64,000 nt of DNA from JAVVSR01 sp036654095 (GTDB lineage Bacteria; Bacillota; Clostridia; Christensenellales; CAG-917): the NCBI GenBank assembly GCA_036654095.1, contig JAVVSR010000010.1, positions 9,315-73,314 on the forward strand, read 5' to 3'. A program made the position numbers and the translations under genes. This document shows positions 9,722 through 17,277 of the stretch, in pieces. Within the stretch, counting starts at the first letter, position 1, and the number at the start of each line of letters is the position of its first letter. Below the pieces are notes generated by a model, which had not been told where the DNA came from, ran no database searches, and was given only the letters and a program-made list of their open reading frames with translations.

Positions 9722-10348
9722 TTATTTTGTGCCAAATATCCTATCGCCTGCATCGCCTAACCCCGGAACAATGTATCCAATTTCATTCAGCTTTTCATCT
9801 TGACAACCAACATATATTTTAACGTCAGGATGATTTTTACTTACACGTTCAATACCTTCGGGCGCGCCTATTATTGACATTAATTTTATGGACTTGCAAC
9901 CGCGTTTTTTAATAAAATCGATTGCGGCAGATGCGCTTCCACCAGTGGCAAGCATTGGGTCAAGGATAATAACTTCACGGTCAACAATATCGTCGGGAAG
10001 TTTACAATAATATTCCTTTGGTTCAAGCGTATCGTGGTCGCGATACAAGCCAATGTGACCCACTTTCGCAGTTGGCAATAACGCCTGTATTCCGTTTACC
10101 ATACCAAGCCCTGCGCGAAGAATTGGAACTATTGCCAAATCTTTTGCTATTACTCGTGTTTTCGTTTTTGCAATAGGAGTTTGTACTTCAATTTCCATCG
10201 TATTAATATCGCGAAGCGCCTCATATGCCATAAGCATCGCAACTTCTTCAACCAACTCTCTAAACTCTTTGCTTCCAGTGCGTTCATCGCGCATTATTGC
10301 AATTTTATGCGTTATAAGCGGATGGTCAAAAATTGTGACATTATTCAT
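9722..10348 (-). CDS. upp: Uracil phosphoribosyltransferase
   Basis: A 208-residue enzyme that joins uracil to PRPP to give UMP, the salvage step after uptake. Length is exactly typical. The PRPP-binding loop is seen as VIILDPMLATGGSASAAI (about residues 126-143), and the C-terminal uracil-binding stretch as GYIVPGLGDAGDRIFGT. GAGGT lies 8 bases before the ATG. It is convergent with the uracil permease, so the two salvage genes share a locus but not a transcript. Confidence 0.97.
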   Translation of the reverse strand: MNNVTIFDHPLITHKIAIMRDERTGSKEFRELVEEVAMLMAYEALRDINTMEIEVQTPIAKTKTRVIAKDLAIVPILRAGLGMVNGIQALLPTAKVGHIGLYRDHDTLEPKEYYCKLPDDIVDREVIILDPMLATGGSASAAIDFIKKRGCKSIKLMSIIGAPEGIERVSKNHPDVKIYVGCQDEKLNEIGYIVPGLGDAGDRIFGTK

Positions 10349-10386
10349 AATCTACCTCATCTCTCGTAATTTTTATTGCTTTTTTT

Positions 10387-10415
10387 ATACTAACACCATA
10401 CAAGACGTTTGGCAA
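10387..10415 (-). promoter_or_regulatory. Probable upp promoter
   Basis: On the minus strand TTGCCA (10410-10415), 17 bp, then TAGTAT (10387-10392). The -10 is weak. Confidence 0.45.
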
Positions 10416-10531
10416 GTAATTTAATAAAAAATGTTTTTGTTATGTTTTTTTAATTTATTTGTAAAATCATTATATTTTGCGCAAAAACATTTAAATATTG
10501 AAATATTTTTCATTTTGTCATTTGTAATGTC

Positions 10532-10560
10532 TTGATATCATTTTATATATATGGTATAAT
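10532..10560 (+). promoter_or_regulatory. Promoter of the DUF1508 gene pair
   Basis: TTGATA (10532-10537), a 17-bp spacer and a perfect TATAAT (10555-10560). The start codon is about 70 bases beyond the expected transcription start. Confidence 0.8.
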
Positions 10561-10635
10561 CTATGTAGCTTAAAGGTTTTGTGGGGAATTATACATTACT
10601 TTTATTACATAAATAATTTTAAAGAGGGTTGAATT

Positions 10636-11676
10636 ATGTTATTGCCTATTGTAAGCGCGTTTAGTTTTTCCACTTTGATGGAAAATAAGCCAGTTTTTTA
10701 TGGCATTATCGCAGCTGTTGCATTGTTGCTTTTTATAATCGTTTTGGCGATTGCAAATAAATCTAAAAAGAAAAAGACAAAGACAAAGTCTAAAGACAAT
10801 GTCGTTGTTTCAAAAAATGAGAAAGCTAAAGCTGACATTAAGCCAGTTGCAAAAGTTGCTGCCGAAAAGGTTATTCCGGTTGAAAAGGTTGCAGTACCCG
10901 TTCCTGAGGTAAATTCTTTTGAGGCTATATCTCAACCTGTTGCAATTCAAGCGCAAGAAGAGGTTGTAATTGAGCCTGCTTCCGAAAGTGATATTGTTTA
11001 TGCTCCAGCTCCCGAGTCTTCAATTAATGAGCCTATACCCGCTTTTGAGGAACTTTTTAATGAGCCAGATGTTATTGCGCCAGTAGTAGACGAATATCGT
11101 TTTGCGCCCGTTCCGCAGAAAACTCCAGAAGATGGTTGGAAGCCTGCAAAAATCAATCCAACTCGCAAAAAGAAAGAGGTTGAGCCTGTTGTTGCGACCG
11201 ATGAATTGAATTTTGCAACCGCACCGATTAAATCAAAGCCCGCAAAGAAAGTTAATGAGCCTTCTCCAGTTGTTGAAAATGTAGCTCCTCAGGTCGTTGA
11301 AGATGTTAAAGCTGATGATGTTGCTCCACTTCCTGCTGACGATTTTGCCGATAAACCTAAGGTTACAGGCAAATATGTTATTGAAAAAAATGGTAGTTGC
11401 TTCCAATATTCGCTTATCGCAAACAATGGCCAATTATTATACGAAAGTCGCGAGTATGCGTCCATCGCAAGCTGCAAGAGCGGTATTGAAACATTTAAGA
11501 AAAATGTGGCTAATTGCGATTATCGCGTTGATGTGGATAAAAACGGCGGTCATAAATATATTTTCAAAAAAGGTAATTCTATCTATATTGGTGAAAGCTA
11601 TCGCACTGCTAAAGCTGCTGAAAACAGCGCGGAATCAGTACGTCGTTTTGCTGGCATTTCTTCTATTGTTGAATAA
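10636..11676 (+). CDS. Membrane-anchored protein with C-terminal DUF1508 (YegP-like) repeats
   Basis: 346 residues. An N-terminal helix (about 20-42) is followed by a Lys-rich stop-transfer patch, then a low-complexity Pro/Ala/Val/Glu linker of some 180 residues. The last 105 residues hold two DUF1508/UPF0339-type units, the first with FQYSLIANNGQLLYESREY and GIETFKKN, the second with KYIFKKGNSIYIGES and AAENSAESVRR. The family is small and of unknown molecular function. The topology puts the linker and DUF1508 units most likely in the cytoplasm. The second gene of the pair begins 34 bases later and repeats the same C-terminal domain, so a duplication is likely. AGAGGG precedes the start. Confidence 0.8.
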   Translation: MLLPIVSAFSFSTLMENKPVFYGIIAAVALLLFIIVLAIANKSKKKKTKTKSKDNVVVSKNEKAKADIKPVAKVAAEKVIPVEKVAVPVPEVNSFEAISQPVAIQAQEEVVIEPASESDIVYAPAPESSINEPIPAFEELFNEPDVIAPVVDEYRFAPVPQKTPEDGWKPAKINPTRKKKEVEPVVATDELNFATAPIKSKPAKKVNEPSPVVENVAPQVVEDVKADDVAPLPADDFADKPKVTGKYVIEKNGSCFQYSLIANNGQLLYESREYASIASCKSGIETFKKNVANCDYRVDVDKNGGHKYIFKKGNSIYIGESYRTAKAAENSAESVRRFAGISSIVE

Positions 11677-11710
11677 ATCATTAGATAAAATAAACTAAGG
11701 GGTACTAATT

Positions 11711-12241
11711 ATGGCAGTTAAAACTACTAAAACGGCACCAGTTGCTAAATCTGTTGCAAAAGAGCCAGCGAAAGAAGCTGCAAAAGTAAAGGCGGTAAAA
11801 ACACCAGCTAAGGAAACAACTGTTCAATCTAAAGCTCCCAAGGCTTTAGCTAAGGACACGTCAAATGTCGTCGCTGCTAAAACAACTGACGATGTAAAAA
11901 CGCCCGCTACTAAAGGCGTCACTGGGAAGTATCGTATTGACTGTGTTTATGGTGACTTATATCAGTTCTATCTTTACGCTAATAACGGTCAGTTGTTGTA
12001 TGAAAGTCGTGAGTATTCTTCAAAAAAATCTTGTACCGATGGCATTGAAACATTTAAAAGAAATATGGAAGACCCTCTTACCACTGTCCGCGTAGACCAA
12101 GATAAAAACAAACGCTTTAAGTATATTATCAAAAATAGAAACTCTATCTATGTTGGCGAAACTTACGCAAACAAGGGGCAGGCGGAAAGTAGCGCTGAAT
12201 CGGTTAAACGGTTTGCAAGCATTTCGGCGCTTGTTGACTAA
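11711..12241 (+). CDS. DUF1508 (YegP-like) protein with Lys/Ala/Pro-rich N-terminus
   Basis: 176 residues. The first 70 are rich in Lys, Ala, Thr and Pro, resembling the disordered basic tails of nucleic-acid-binding proteins. The rest is a DUF1508 tandem nearly matching that of the upstream gene (YANNGQLLYESREYSSKKS, then KYIIKNRNSIYVGETY). It lacks the membrane helix of its paralogue. AAGGGG lies 9 bases before the ATG, and co-transcription with the upstream gene is likely. Binding to nucleic acid is inference from composition only. Confidence 0.8.
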   Translation: MAVKTTKTAPVAKSVAKEPAKEAAKVKAVKTPAKETTVQSKAPKALAKDTSNVVAAKTTDDVKTPATKGVTGKYRIDCVYGDLYQFYLYANNGQLLYESREYSSKKSCTDGIETFKRNMEDPLTTVRVDQDKNKRFKYIIKNRNSIYVGETYANKGQAESSAESVKRFASISALVD

Positions 12242-12272
12242 TTGCTAATGTCTTTTATGTTTTATACAGATA

Positions 12273-12330
12273 TTTAAGCTAGGAAGCTAACATTAACTAG
12301 TTTACATACAATGTTGTGTCCTAGCTTAAA
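12273..12330. repeat. Nested perfect inverted repeat downstream of the DUF1508 pair
   Basis: TTTAAGCTAGGA (12273-12284) and its exact complement TCCTAGCTTAAA (12319-12330) enclose a second pair AACATT (12289-12294) and AATGTT (12310-12315). It starts 31 bases after the stop. There is no proper T run, so it could be a 3' UTR hairpin, an inefficient terminator or a tiny mobile remnant. Confidence 0.75.
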
Positions 12331-12613
12331 ATATTTGTGCGTGTAATATGTAGACAATATAGAAAATAAGTTTTATAATAAATGTGTTAATTTTATATAA
12401 TGCTTATAATTGTAATTTGACTTTCATAACATAGTTAGTGATTAGTTGGGGAAATTAACTTTTTTTAATTAGTCAACAGTAATACGTAAGTGAATATTGA
12501 TATTTTTGTAAATTATTTTACAAAAAAACAAGTGTATTAGTATGTCCTATGTGTTAAAATTTTAACAATAAACATTACATTTGTATAAAAATTATTGTAG
12601 TATTAGCAATATT

Positions 12614-12890
12614 GCGGTCACAGCGTTTAGGTAGCGCGGTAAGTTGGAAAGGAAGTTTGCGGTGTGTCAAATTAATAGGTAAACAGTGTTTGTAACAAAA
12701 ACAGTAACGGTGGTTATCTTTAATATTATGCGGTCACAGCGTTTAGGTGCGCGGTAAGTTGGAAAGGAAGTTTGCGGTGTGTCAAATTAATAGGTAAACA
12801 GTGTTGGTGACAAAACGGTAACGTTGGTTATCTTTAACGATATGTATTCACAGCGTTTAGGTGCGCGGAAAGTTGGAAAGGAAGTTTGCG
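12614..12890. repeat. Three tandem copies (third partial) of a 116-bp intergenic repeat
   Basis: Copies begin at 12614 and 12730 (period 116), with a third, shorter copy whose core starts at 12849. Each has the core CACAGCGTTTAGGT, a GCGC stretch, then AGTTGGAAAGGAAGTTTGCG. The first two continue with nearly identical sequence through TAGGTAAACAGTG. The core is richer in G and C than the AT-rich surroundings and contains no long ORF. The last copy ends 80 bases before a dehydrogenase gene. The rest of the 730-bp gap, apart from the inverted repeat at 12273-12330, shows only AT-rich sequence. I recognise no known riboswitch or IS end in it. Confidence 0.85.
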
Positions 12891-12970
12891 ATAAAAAAAT
12901 TATTGTCATATAACAAACTTTATTTGAATAACAATATATTTAAAAATATTTTTTAGAGGAGATTTTTTTT

Positions 12971-13777
12971 ATGAAGTATGCATTTGTAACCGGTGGCGCA
13001 GGTGGATTAGGCGGCCAAGCGTGCCAAGTTTTGGCGGACAATGGCTGGACAGTTTTTGCAGCCGATATTAACCAAGAGGCTTTGGATAAAATTAATTACA
13101 AAAATATTATTCCTGTTCAAGCCGATATCACTAAAGTTGAAAGCCTTGAAAAAGCGCGTGACTTTATTTTAACTAAAACCGATAAGTTAGATGCTGTTGT
13201 GAACTTTGCTGGTATGATGAACTTTACGTCGCTTGTTGAAAACAGCCCTAGAATTATGGAAATTGCTATTTCTGTAAATCTTATGGGTATGATTAATGTC
13301 AACTACGTTTTATTCCCTTTAATTGACGCGGCTAAGGGCAGAATTATCAATGTAAGCAGTGAAATTGGCTGGCTTAAACCTCAACCATTTGTTGCTCCTT
13401 ATTCGGTTACAAAGCACGCTGTTGACACATATAATGACGCATTACGCCGTGAACTTAACATTGTTGGCCTTAAAGTTATTAAAATTCAACCCGGTTCATT
13501 TAAAACAAATATGCATAATGCAGCTGAGCGTACTTTCGACCGTTTAATTAGCGAAACCACTCACTACAAAAATGCTTTGTCATCAATGAAAAAGATTATG
13601 ACACACGAATTGGTACACGCTAATGACCCGAAGATTATGGCAAAAACAATTTTAACCGCTTGTACTGCAAAAAATCCAAAAATTAATTATCGTGTTAAAA
13701 ATAGCAAGAAACTTAGATTTTTAAATATTTTCCCTGATAAACTAATTGATAAAATCTATATGGCAGTTATAAAGTAA
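12971..13777 (+). CDS. Short-chain dehydrogenase/reductase (SDR)
   Basis: 268 residues, a classical SDR length. The nucleotide-binding motif TGGAGGLG is at residues 7-14, a NFAG-type motif near 77, and the catalytic Ser (NVSS) near 126 with Tyr-x-x-x-Lys as YSVTK near 142. It would oxidise or reduce a hydroxyl or keto group with NAD(P); the substrate cannot be told. The C-terminal third is less conserved and basic. AGAGGAG lies before the ATG. The gene stands alone between the tandem repeats and an intrinsic terminator, so those repeats may belong to its leader. Confidence 0.88.
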   Translation: MKYAFVTGGAGGLGGQACQVLADNGWTVFAADINQEALDKINYKNIIPVQADITKVESLEKARDFILTKTDKLDAVVNFAGMMNFTSLVENSPRIMEIAISVNLMGMINVNYVLFPLIDAAKGRIINVSSEIGWLKPQPFVAPYSVTKHAVDTYNDALRRELNIVGLKVIKIQPGSFKTNMHNAAERTFDRLISETTHYKNALSSMKKIMTHELVHANDPKIMAKTILTACTAKNPKINYRVKNSKKLRFLNIFPDKLIDKIYMAVIK

Positions 13778-13811
13778 TTAGTTAAATATTATTTTACTAT
13801 ACAAATAAGTA

Positions 13812-13845
13812 AAAGCCTTCGCAAACAACAGCGAAGGCTTTTTAT
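13812..13845 (+). terminator. Intrinsic terminator after the SDR gene
   Basis: AAAGCCTTCGC and GCGAAGGCTTT pair around an AAACAACA loop and run into TTTT. Confidence 0.92.
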
Positions 13846-14042
13846 ATACAGAAAAGTAATAAGTTATAACGTAATTATTTTAAGCAATTTGCAACATATT
13901 TTTCGCAAAATAGTAAAACAATCCACAAGAAATGATTGGAAAATTTATTAGGATTGCTTAAGGTGCGAGTGGACGGTTGTGTTTGTGCGGAGCAAAGTAT
14001 TTTAATATAATTTATGTTAAATTTGTTTTATGAAAATGAAAA
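13846..14042. other. AT-rich spacer
   Basis: No ORF with a ribosome site, no promoter pair and no clear repeat seen. It lies between convergent transcripts. Confidence 0.5.
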
Positions 14043-14087
14043 AATAATTTACCAAATTAGTGTTTGGTCGCTATTTGATAAATTATT
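14043..14087. repeat. Inverted repeat between the SDR and pot terminators
   Basis: AATAATTTA-C-CAAAT pairs with ATTTG-A-TAAATTATT: 14 of 15 positions, with a 15-nt loop. It lies beyond the pot terminator. Its role is unknown; a back-up terminator is possible. Confidence 0.5.
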
Positions 14088-14110
14088 AAAATAAAAGTAA
14101 TATTTTTTGC

Positions 14111-14150
14111 AAAATAAAACCATTTTTACTTTTATTTGTAAAAATGGTTT
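14111..14150 (-). terminator. Terminator of the polyamine operon
   Basis: AAACCATTTTTAC and GTAAAAATGGTTT pair over 13 bp. On the minus strand the hairpin lies 21 bases after the potD stop and is followed by TTTTATTTT. The plus side also has some T, so it may act both ways. Confidence 0.8.
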
Positions 14151-14171
14151 CATTAAGGTTTTTAGTTTAAA

Positions 14172-15671
14172 TTAATTTCCAAATACGTTTTTAGTTTCTA
14201 TTTGAGCAACAGGGCGTCGCTTATTAAAATACATACGAACTAAAATAATTGCGCCAAATATCGCGACAATGATGCCTACTAGGCTAACAAAGAAAATAAC
14301 CAAACTCCACGGGAATCCGTCGGAACCTTTAACTCGCTCCCACATTGCAACGGTAGCTTCATTTTCTTCGCCAAAATCTTTCATAACGCCAAGGTTATCA
14401 CTGAACACGGGATAACGGCGCGTATCTCCAAAATATTCGGTAAAATCATATGCTGCGGTTTCTCCATCAATTTCAAGCTCAACATAAATACCACCTTCTT
14501 CCATATCGACAAGGTCAATTTTGTAAGCATATTCGCAAGCAACCAAATTTGCAAGCGCCTCACGACTGTACTCGCCATATGTTGCGTTGTTTACATCTAA
14601 GAACACGTTCGGGTCAATGCCACAGGTGTAGCCGATGTTCATATTATTCATCATTGCAATGTCAGGCCGACACATAAAATCAATAAACATTTTAGCTGCT
14701 GGAATATTTTGCGCGCTAGTTGTAATCGCCCAACCATCAAACCAAATATTGCCACCTGTTTCGGGGACAAAGTAATCAAGCAAGTAATCGTCTGTTTTTT
14801 CGTTGTAGCTTTCTTCAATCGCCCATAACGCGTCGCCACTCCAAGCAAGGTCAATGTAGGCAACTTCGTTTATCATATCGTCTTTACCAAAGTCAACCTC
14901 ATAGCCTTTAAGTTTGCTACGTTGGTCGGTAAGCGCCTTTTCGGCGAGATTAAGCAAGTCGTCGTCAACGGTATTGATAAGCTGTTCAATGGAATATCCG
15001 CGATATTTTTCGGGCAAAAGATTTTCTTCTAAAAGATAGGTCATTGTAGCGGCATAAATGTCACGGACACTGTCTTTCATTAAAATTTTACCATTTAGTT
15101 TAGGGTTGTTGCCTTTGTTCCACAAAAGCCCCCAGCCTTGTTTCAAATCTTCCTCTGAAACCATTTTTGAGTTGTAAAGTATGCCAAGCGTACCCCACAT
15201 ATATGGAACAAAATAATCATTCATTTGCTCGCCTTTGCCGTTGACATCAATGCTTGTAAACACTTCGCTGACTTTATCGCGAATAGCGGGCATAACATTT
15301 GAAAGATTTGAATACTCAGACACAGGCATATCAAGTTTATGCAACAAATTGTTTGTCATAAGTTTTTGAATTGCATACTCTGAGGGACATACAAGGTCAA
15401 TTTGACTGTCGCCTTTTATAACCTCGGTAATCATTGTTTCGTTTGTTTCAAATAGGCTGTAAATAATTTTAAGTTCCTTACCTGTTTTTTGCTCGTAATA
15501 TGTTTCAAACATTTTCAAAGCTTCGGGTTCAATGTAATCCGCCCAGTTGTAAATTACCAATTTTTCAATTTTAGAATCTTTATTATAAGCGACTACTCCA
15601 ACAATTAATAATGAAAATACCATAACGAAAATTATAGCAATAGGAATAATTTTTTTAAGTTTTCTATTCAT
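14172..15671 (-). CDS. potD: Spermidine/putrescine ABC transporter substrate-binding protein, doubly membrane anchored
   Basis: 499 residues, against about 350 for typical PotD. After an N-terminal hydrophobic segment (about 8-28) the solute-binding domain starts with LVIYNWADYIEPE, the usual PotD opening, and contains DLVCPSEYAIQKL and FDGWAITTSAQN motifs. There is no lipobox cysteine. Instead a C-terminal helix (about 460-483) and basic tail anchor it a second time. The extra length includes a segment of about 70 residues before that helix. It is the last gene of the operon, 1 base after potC. Polyamine binding is inferred from family and operon. Confidence 0.88.
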   Translation of the reverse strand: MNRKLKKIIPIAIIFVMVFSLLIVGVVAYNKDSKIEKLVIYNWADYIEPEALKMFETYYEQKTGKELKIIYSLFETNETMITEVIKGDSQIDLVCPSEYAIQKLMTNNLLHKLDMPVSEYSNLSNVMPAIRDKVSEVFTSIDVNGKGEQMNDYFVPYMWGTLGILYNSKMVSEEDLKQGWGLLWNKGNNPKLNGKILMKDSVRDIYAATMTYLLEENLLPEKYRGYSIEQLINTVDDDLLNLAEKALTDQRSKLKGYEVDFGKDDMINEVAYIDLAWSGDALWAIEESYNEKTDDYLLDYFVPETGGNIWFDGWAITTSAQNIPAAKMFIDFMCRPDIAMMNNMNIGYTCGIDPNVFLDVNNATYGEYSREALANLVACEYAYKIDLVDMEEGGIYVELEIDGETAAYDFTEYFGDTRRYPVFSDNLGVMKDFGEENEATVAMWERVKGSDGFPWSLVIFFVSLVGIIVAIFGAIILVRMYFNKRRPVAQIETKNVFGN

Positions 15672-15672
15672 A

Positions 15673-16482
15673 TTACTTAACCTCCTTCGCGGCCTTTGCC
15701 TTGGAATTTTTGTGAATATTAAACGCTAATATTGTTGTAAGAACAACCACGAATATAATACTGAATATAGCGAACCAGAAGGGCGACAAACCTTGAACAC
15801 GGGCGTCTGCATAGATGTAAGTGCTAAGTGTGTTTATTCCGGTTGCGGCGCCTTTATTGATTTGCGTGATGATAAAATCATCCATTGACAGGGTAAACGC
15901 CATCACAAAGCCTGATATAATGCCAGGAGTTATCATAGGGAGCATAACCTTTCGCATTGCTTTAAACGGTGTTGCGCCGAGGTCCAGGGCTGCTTCATAA
16001 ATGTTTGAGTCTATTGATTGCAGCTTAGGCATAATGCTCAAAATTACATAAGGTGTGCAAAATGATATGTGGCCGATAATTAGTCGGAAGTATCCCGCGG
16101 GGAACTTGAATGCTACAAAGAAAACCATAAGCGATACTGCCATAACTATTTCACTGTTTATTATCGGAAGTTGGTTTACATTTTCCACTACGCGGCGGGT
16201 CCTTTTAGATAAACTGAAAATACCAATAGAGGAAAACGCTCCGATAATTGTCGCGCATACGCTTGACACTGCTGCAATTAATAAAGTGTTTTTTAATGCT
16301 GCCAAAAGGTCAGGGGTTTTTTTGCTTGTAAATATCGATTTGTAGGCTTCAAAACTAAATCCATCATTGAACGAAAATGTTGAAGTGTTAAAAAACGAAA
16401 ATACAATAATCAATATAATAGGGGCGTAAAGTATTGCCAACAACAAATATAAATAGCTTTTAGCTAAAATCTTTTTTACCAT
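15673..16482 (-). CDS. potC: Spermidine/putrescine ABC transporter permease PotC
   Basis: 269 residues with about six membrane helices. The EAA loop, which contacts the ATPase, reads EAALDLGATPFKAMRKVMLPMITPGI near residues 162-187. LSMDDFIITQ near the C-terminal part is typical of PotC. The start overlaps the end of potB by 7 bases, which points to translational coupling. Confidence 0.93.
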   Translation of the reverse strand: MVKKILAKSYLYLLLAILYAPIILIIVFSFFNTSTFSFNDGFSFEAYKSIFTSKKTPDLLAALKNTLLIAAVSSVCATIIGAFSSIGIFSLSKRTRRVVENVNQLPIINSEIVMAVSLMVFFVAFKFPAGYFRLIIGHISFCTPYVILSIMPKLQSIDSNIYEAALDLGATPFKAMRKVMLPMITPGIISGFVMAFTLSMDDFIITQINKGAATGINTLSTYIYADARVQGLSPFWFAIFSIIFVVVLTTILAFNIHKNSKAKAAKEVK

Positions 16483-17267
16483 ATTGACCTCCCTGTGGAA
16501 TTGTTTTTGTTAAACTTAGACATAAAAAAGTTGGATACAAGCACAAGGATTAACATAACTAAGCTCATAACGCTACCAACTCCGTACAAGCCTTGGTCAA
16601 ATTTCATTTGTATGCTATCGCCGAAAAGGAATACTGTACTATCTGATAACAGTTGGCTTATTGCAAAAGTTGATATAGTCGGTATGAATACCATTGTTAT
16701 ACCGCTAATAATGCCGGGTAATGACAGTGGAAGAATAGTTTTTATAAATACGTTAAAGCCATCTGCGCCCAAGTCTTGGGCAGCTTCACTGTAACTTTTA
16801 TCAATACTTGTTAAAACCGTGTGTAGTGGCAAAATCATAAACGGAAGGTAATTGTATACCATACCAAATACGACCGTCCCCATTCCAAGCTGAATGTCGA
16901 GCGAGGTGAAGATTGCTTTTGTGGCGAGCGTACGAATAAGAAAGTTCACCCACATCGGAAGAATAAATAAAAGCACAAAAGTTTTGCTAGTGCTGTATTT
17001 TGCCAAAAAGTATGCGGCGGGATATCCTAAAACGAGGCATAGGGTAGTTGTAACAAGGCCAACTAAAATAGAGTTGCCTAAAACGCTTAAACTTGCTTTT
17101 TCAGTAAAGAAATCCGCAAAGTTTTGAAAGCTAATTTTCCCGTTGTATATGAAAGCGTTGACAAGAATTAATGCCAATGGAACTACTACAAATAAAAGTA
17201 GAAACGCCATATACGGATAGGAAAAAACTTTTCGCGTAAACTTGAAATTTTTAATTTTTTCTACCAT
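16476..17267 (-). CDS. potB: Spermidine/putrescine ABC transporter permease PotB
   Basis: 263 residues, six predicted helices. The start at 17267 is chosen because AGAGGT lies just before it; a longer frame to 17333 would overlap potA. The EAA loop is EAAQDLGADGFNVFIKTILPLSLPGI. The STFAISQLLSD stretch, near residue 190, fits PotB-like subunits. It lies 10 bases after potA. Confidence 0.93.
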   Translation of the reverse strand: MVEKIKNFKFTRKVFSYPYMAFLLLFVVVPLALILVNAFIYNGKISFQNFADFFTEKASLSVLGNSILVGLVTTTLCLVLGYPAAYFLAKYSTSKTFVLLFILPMWVNFLIRTLATKAIFTSLDIQLGMGTVVFGMVYNYLPFMILPLHTVLTSIDKSYSEAAQDLGADGFNVFIKTILPLSLPGIISGITMVFIPTISTFAISQLLSDSTVFLFGDSIQMKFDQGLYGVGSVMSLVMLILVLVSNFFMSKFNKNNSTGRSIW

Positions 17268-17277
17268 TTTTTTACCT

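Noticed and set aside
12614..12890. Possible CRISPR or IS ends
   Set aside because: Period 116 with the spacers also repeated, only 2.5 copies, no inverted ends and no transposase.
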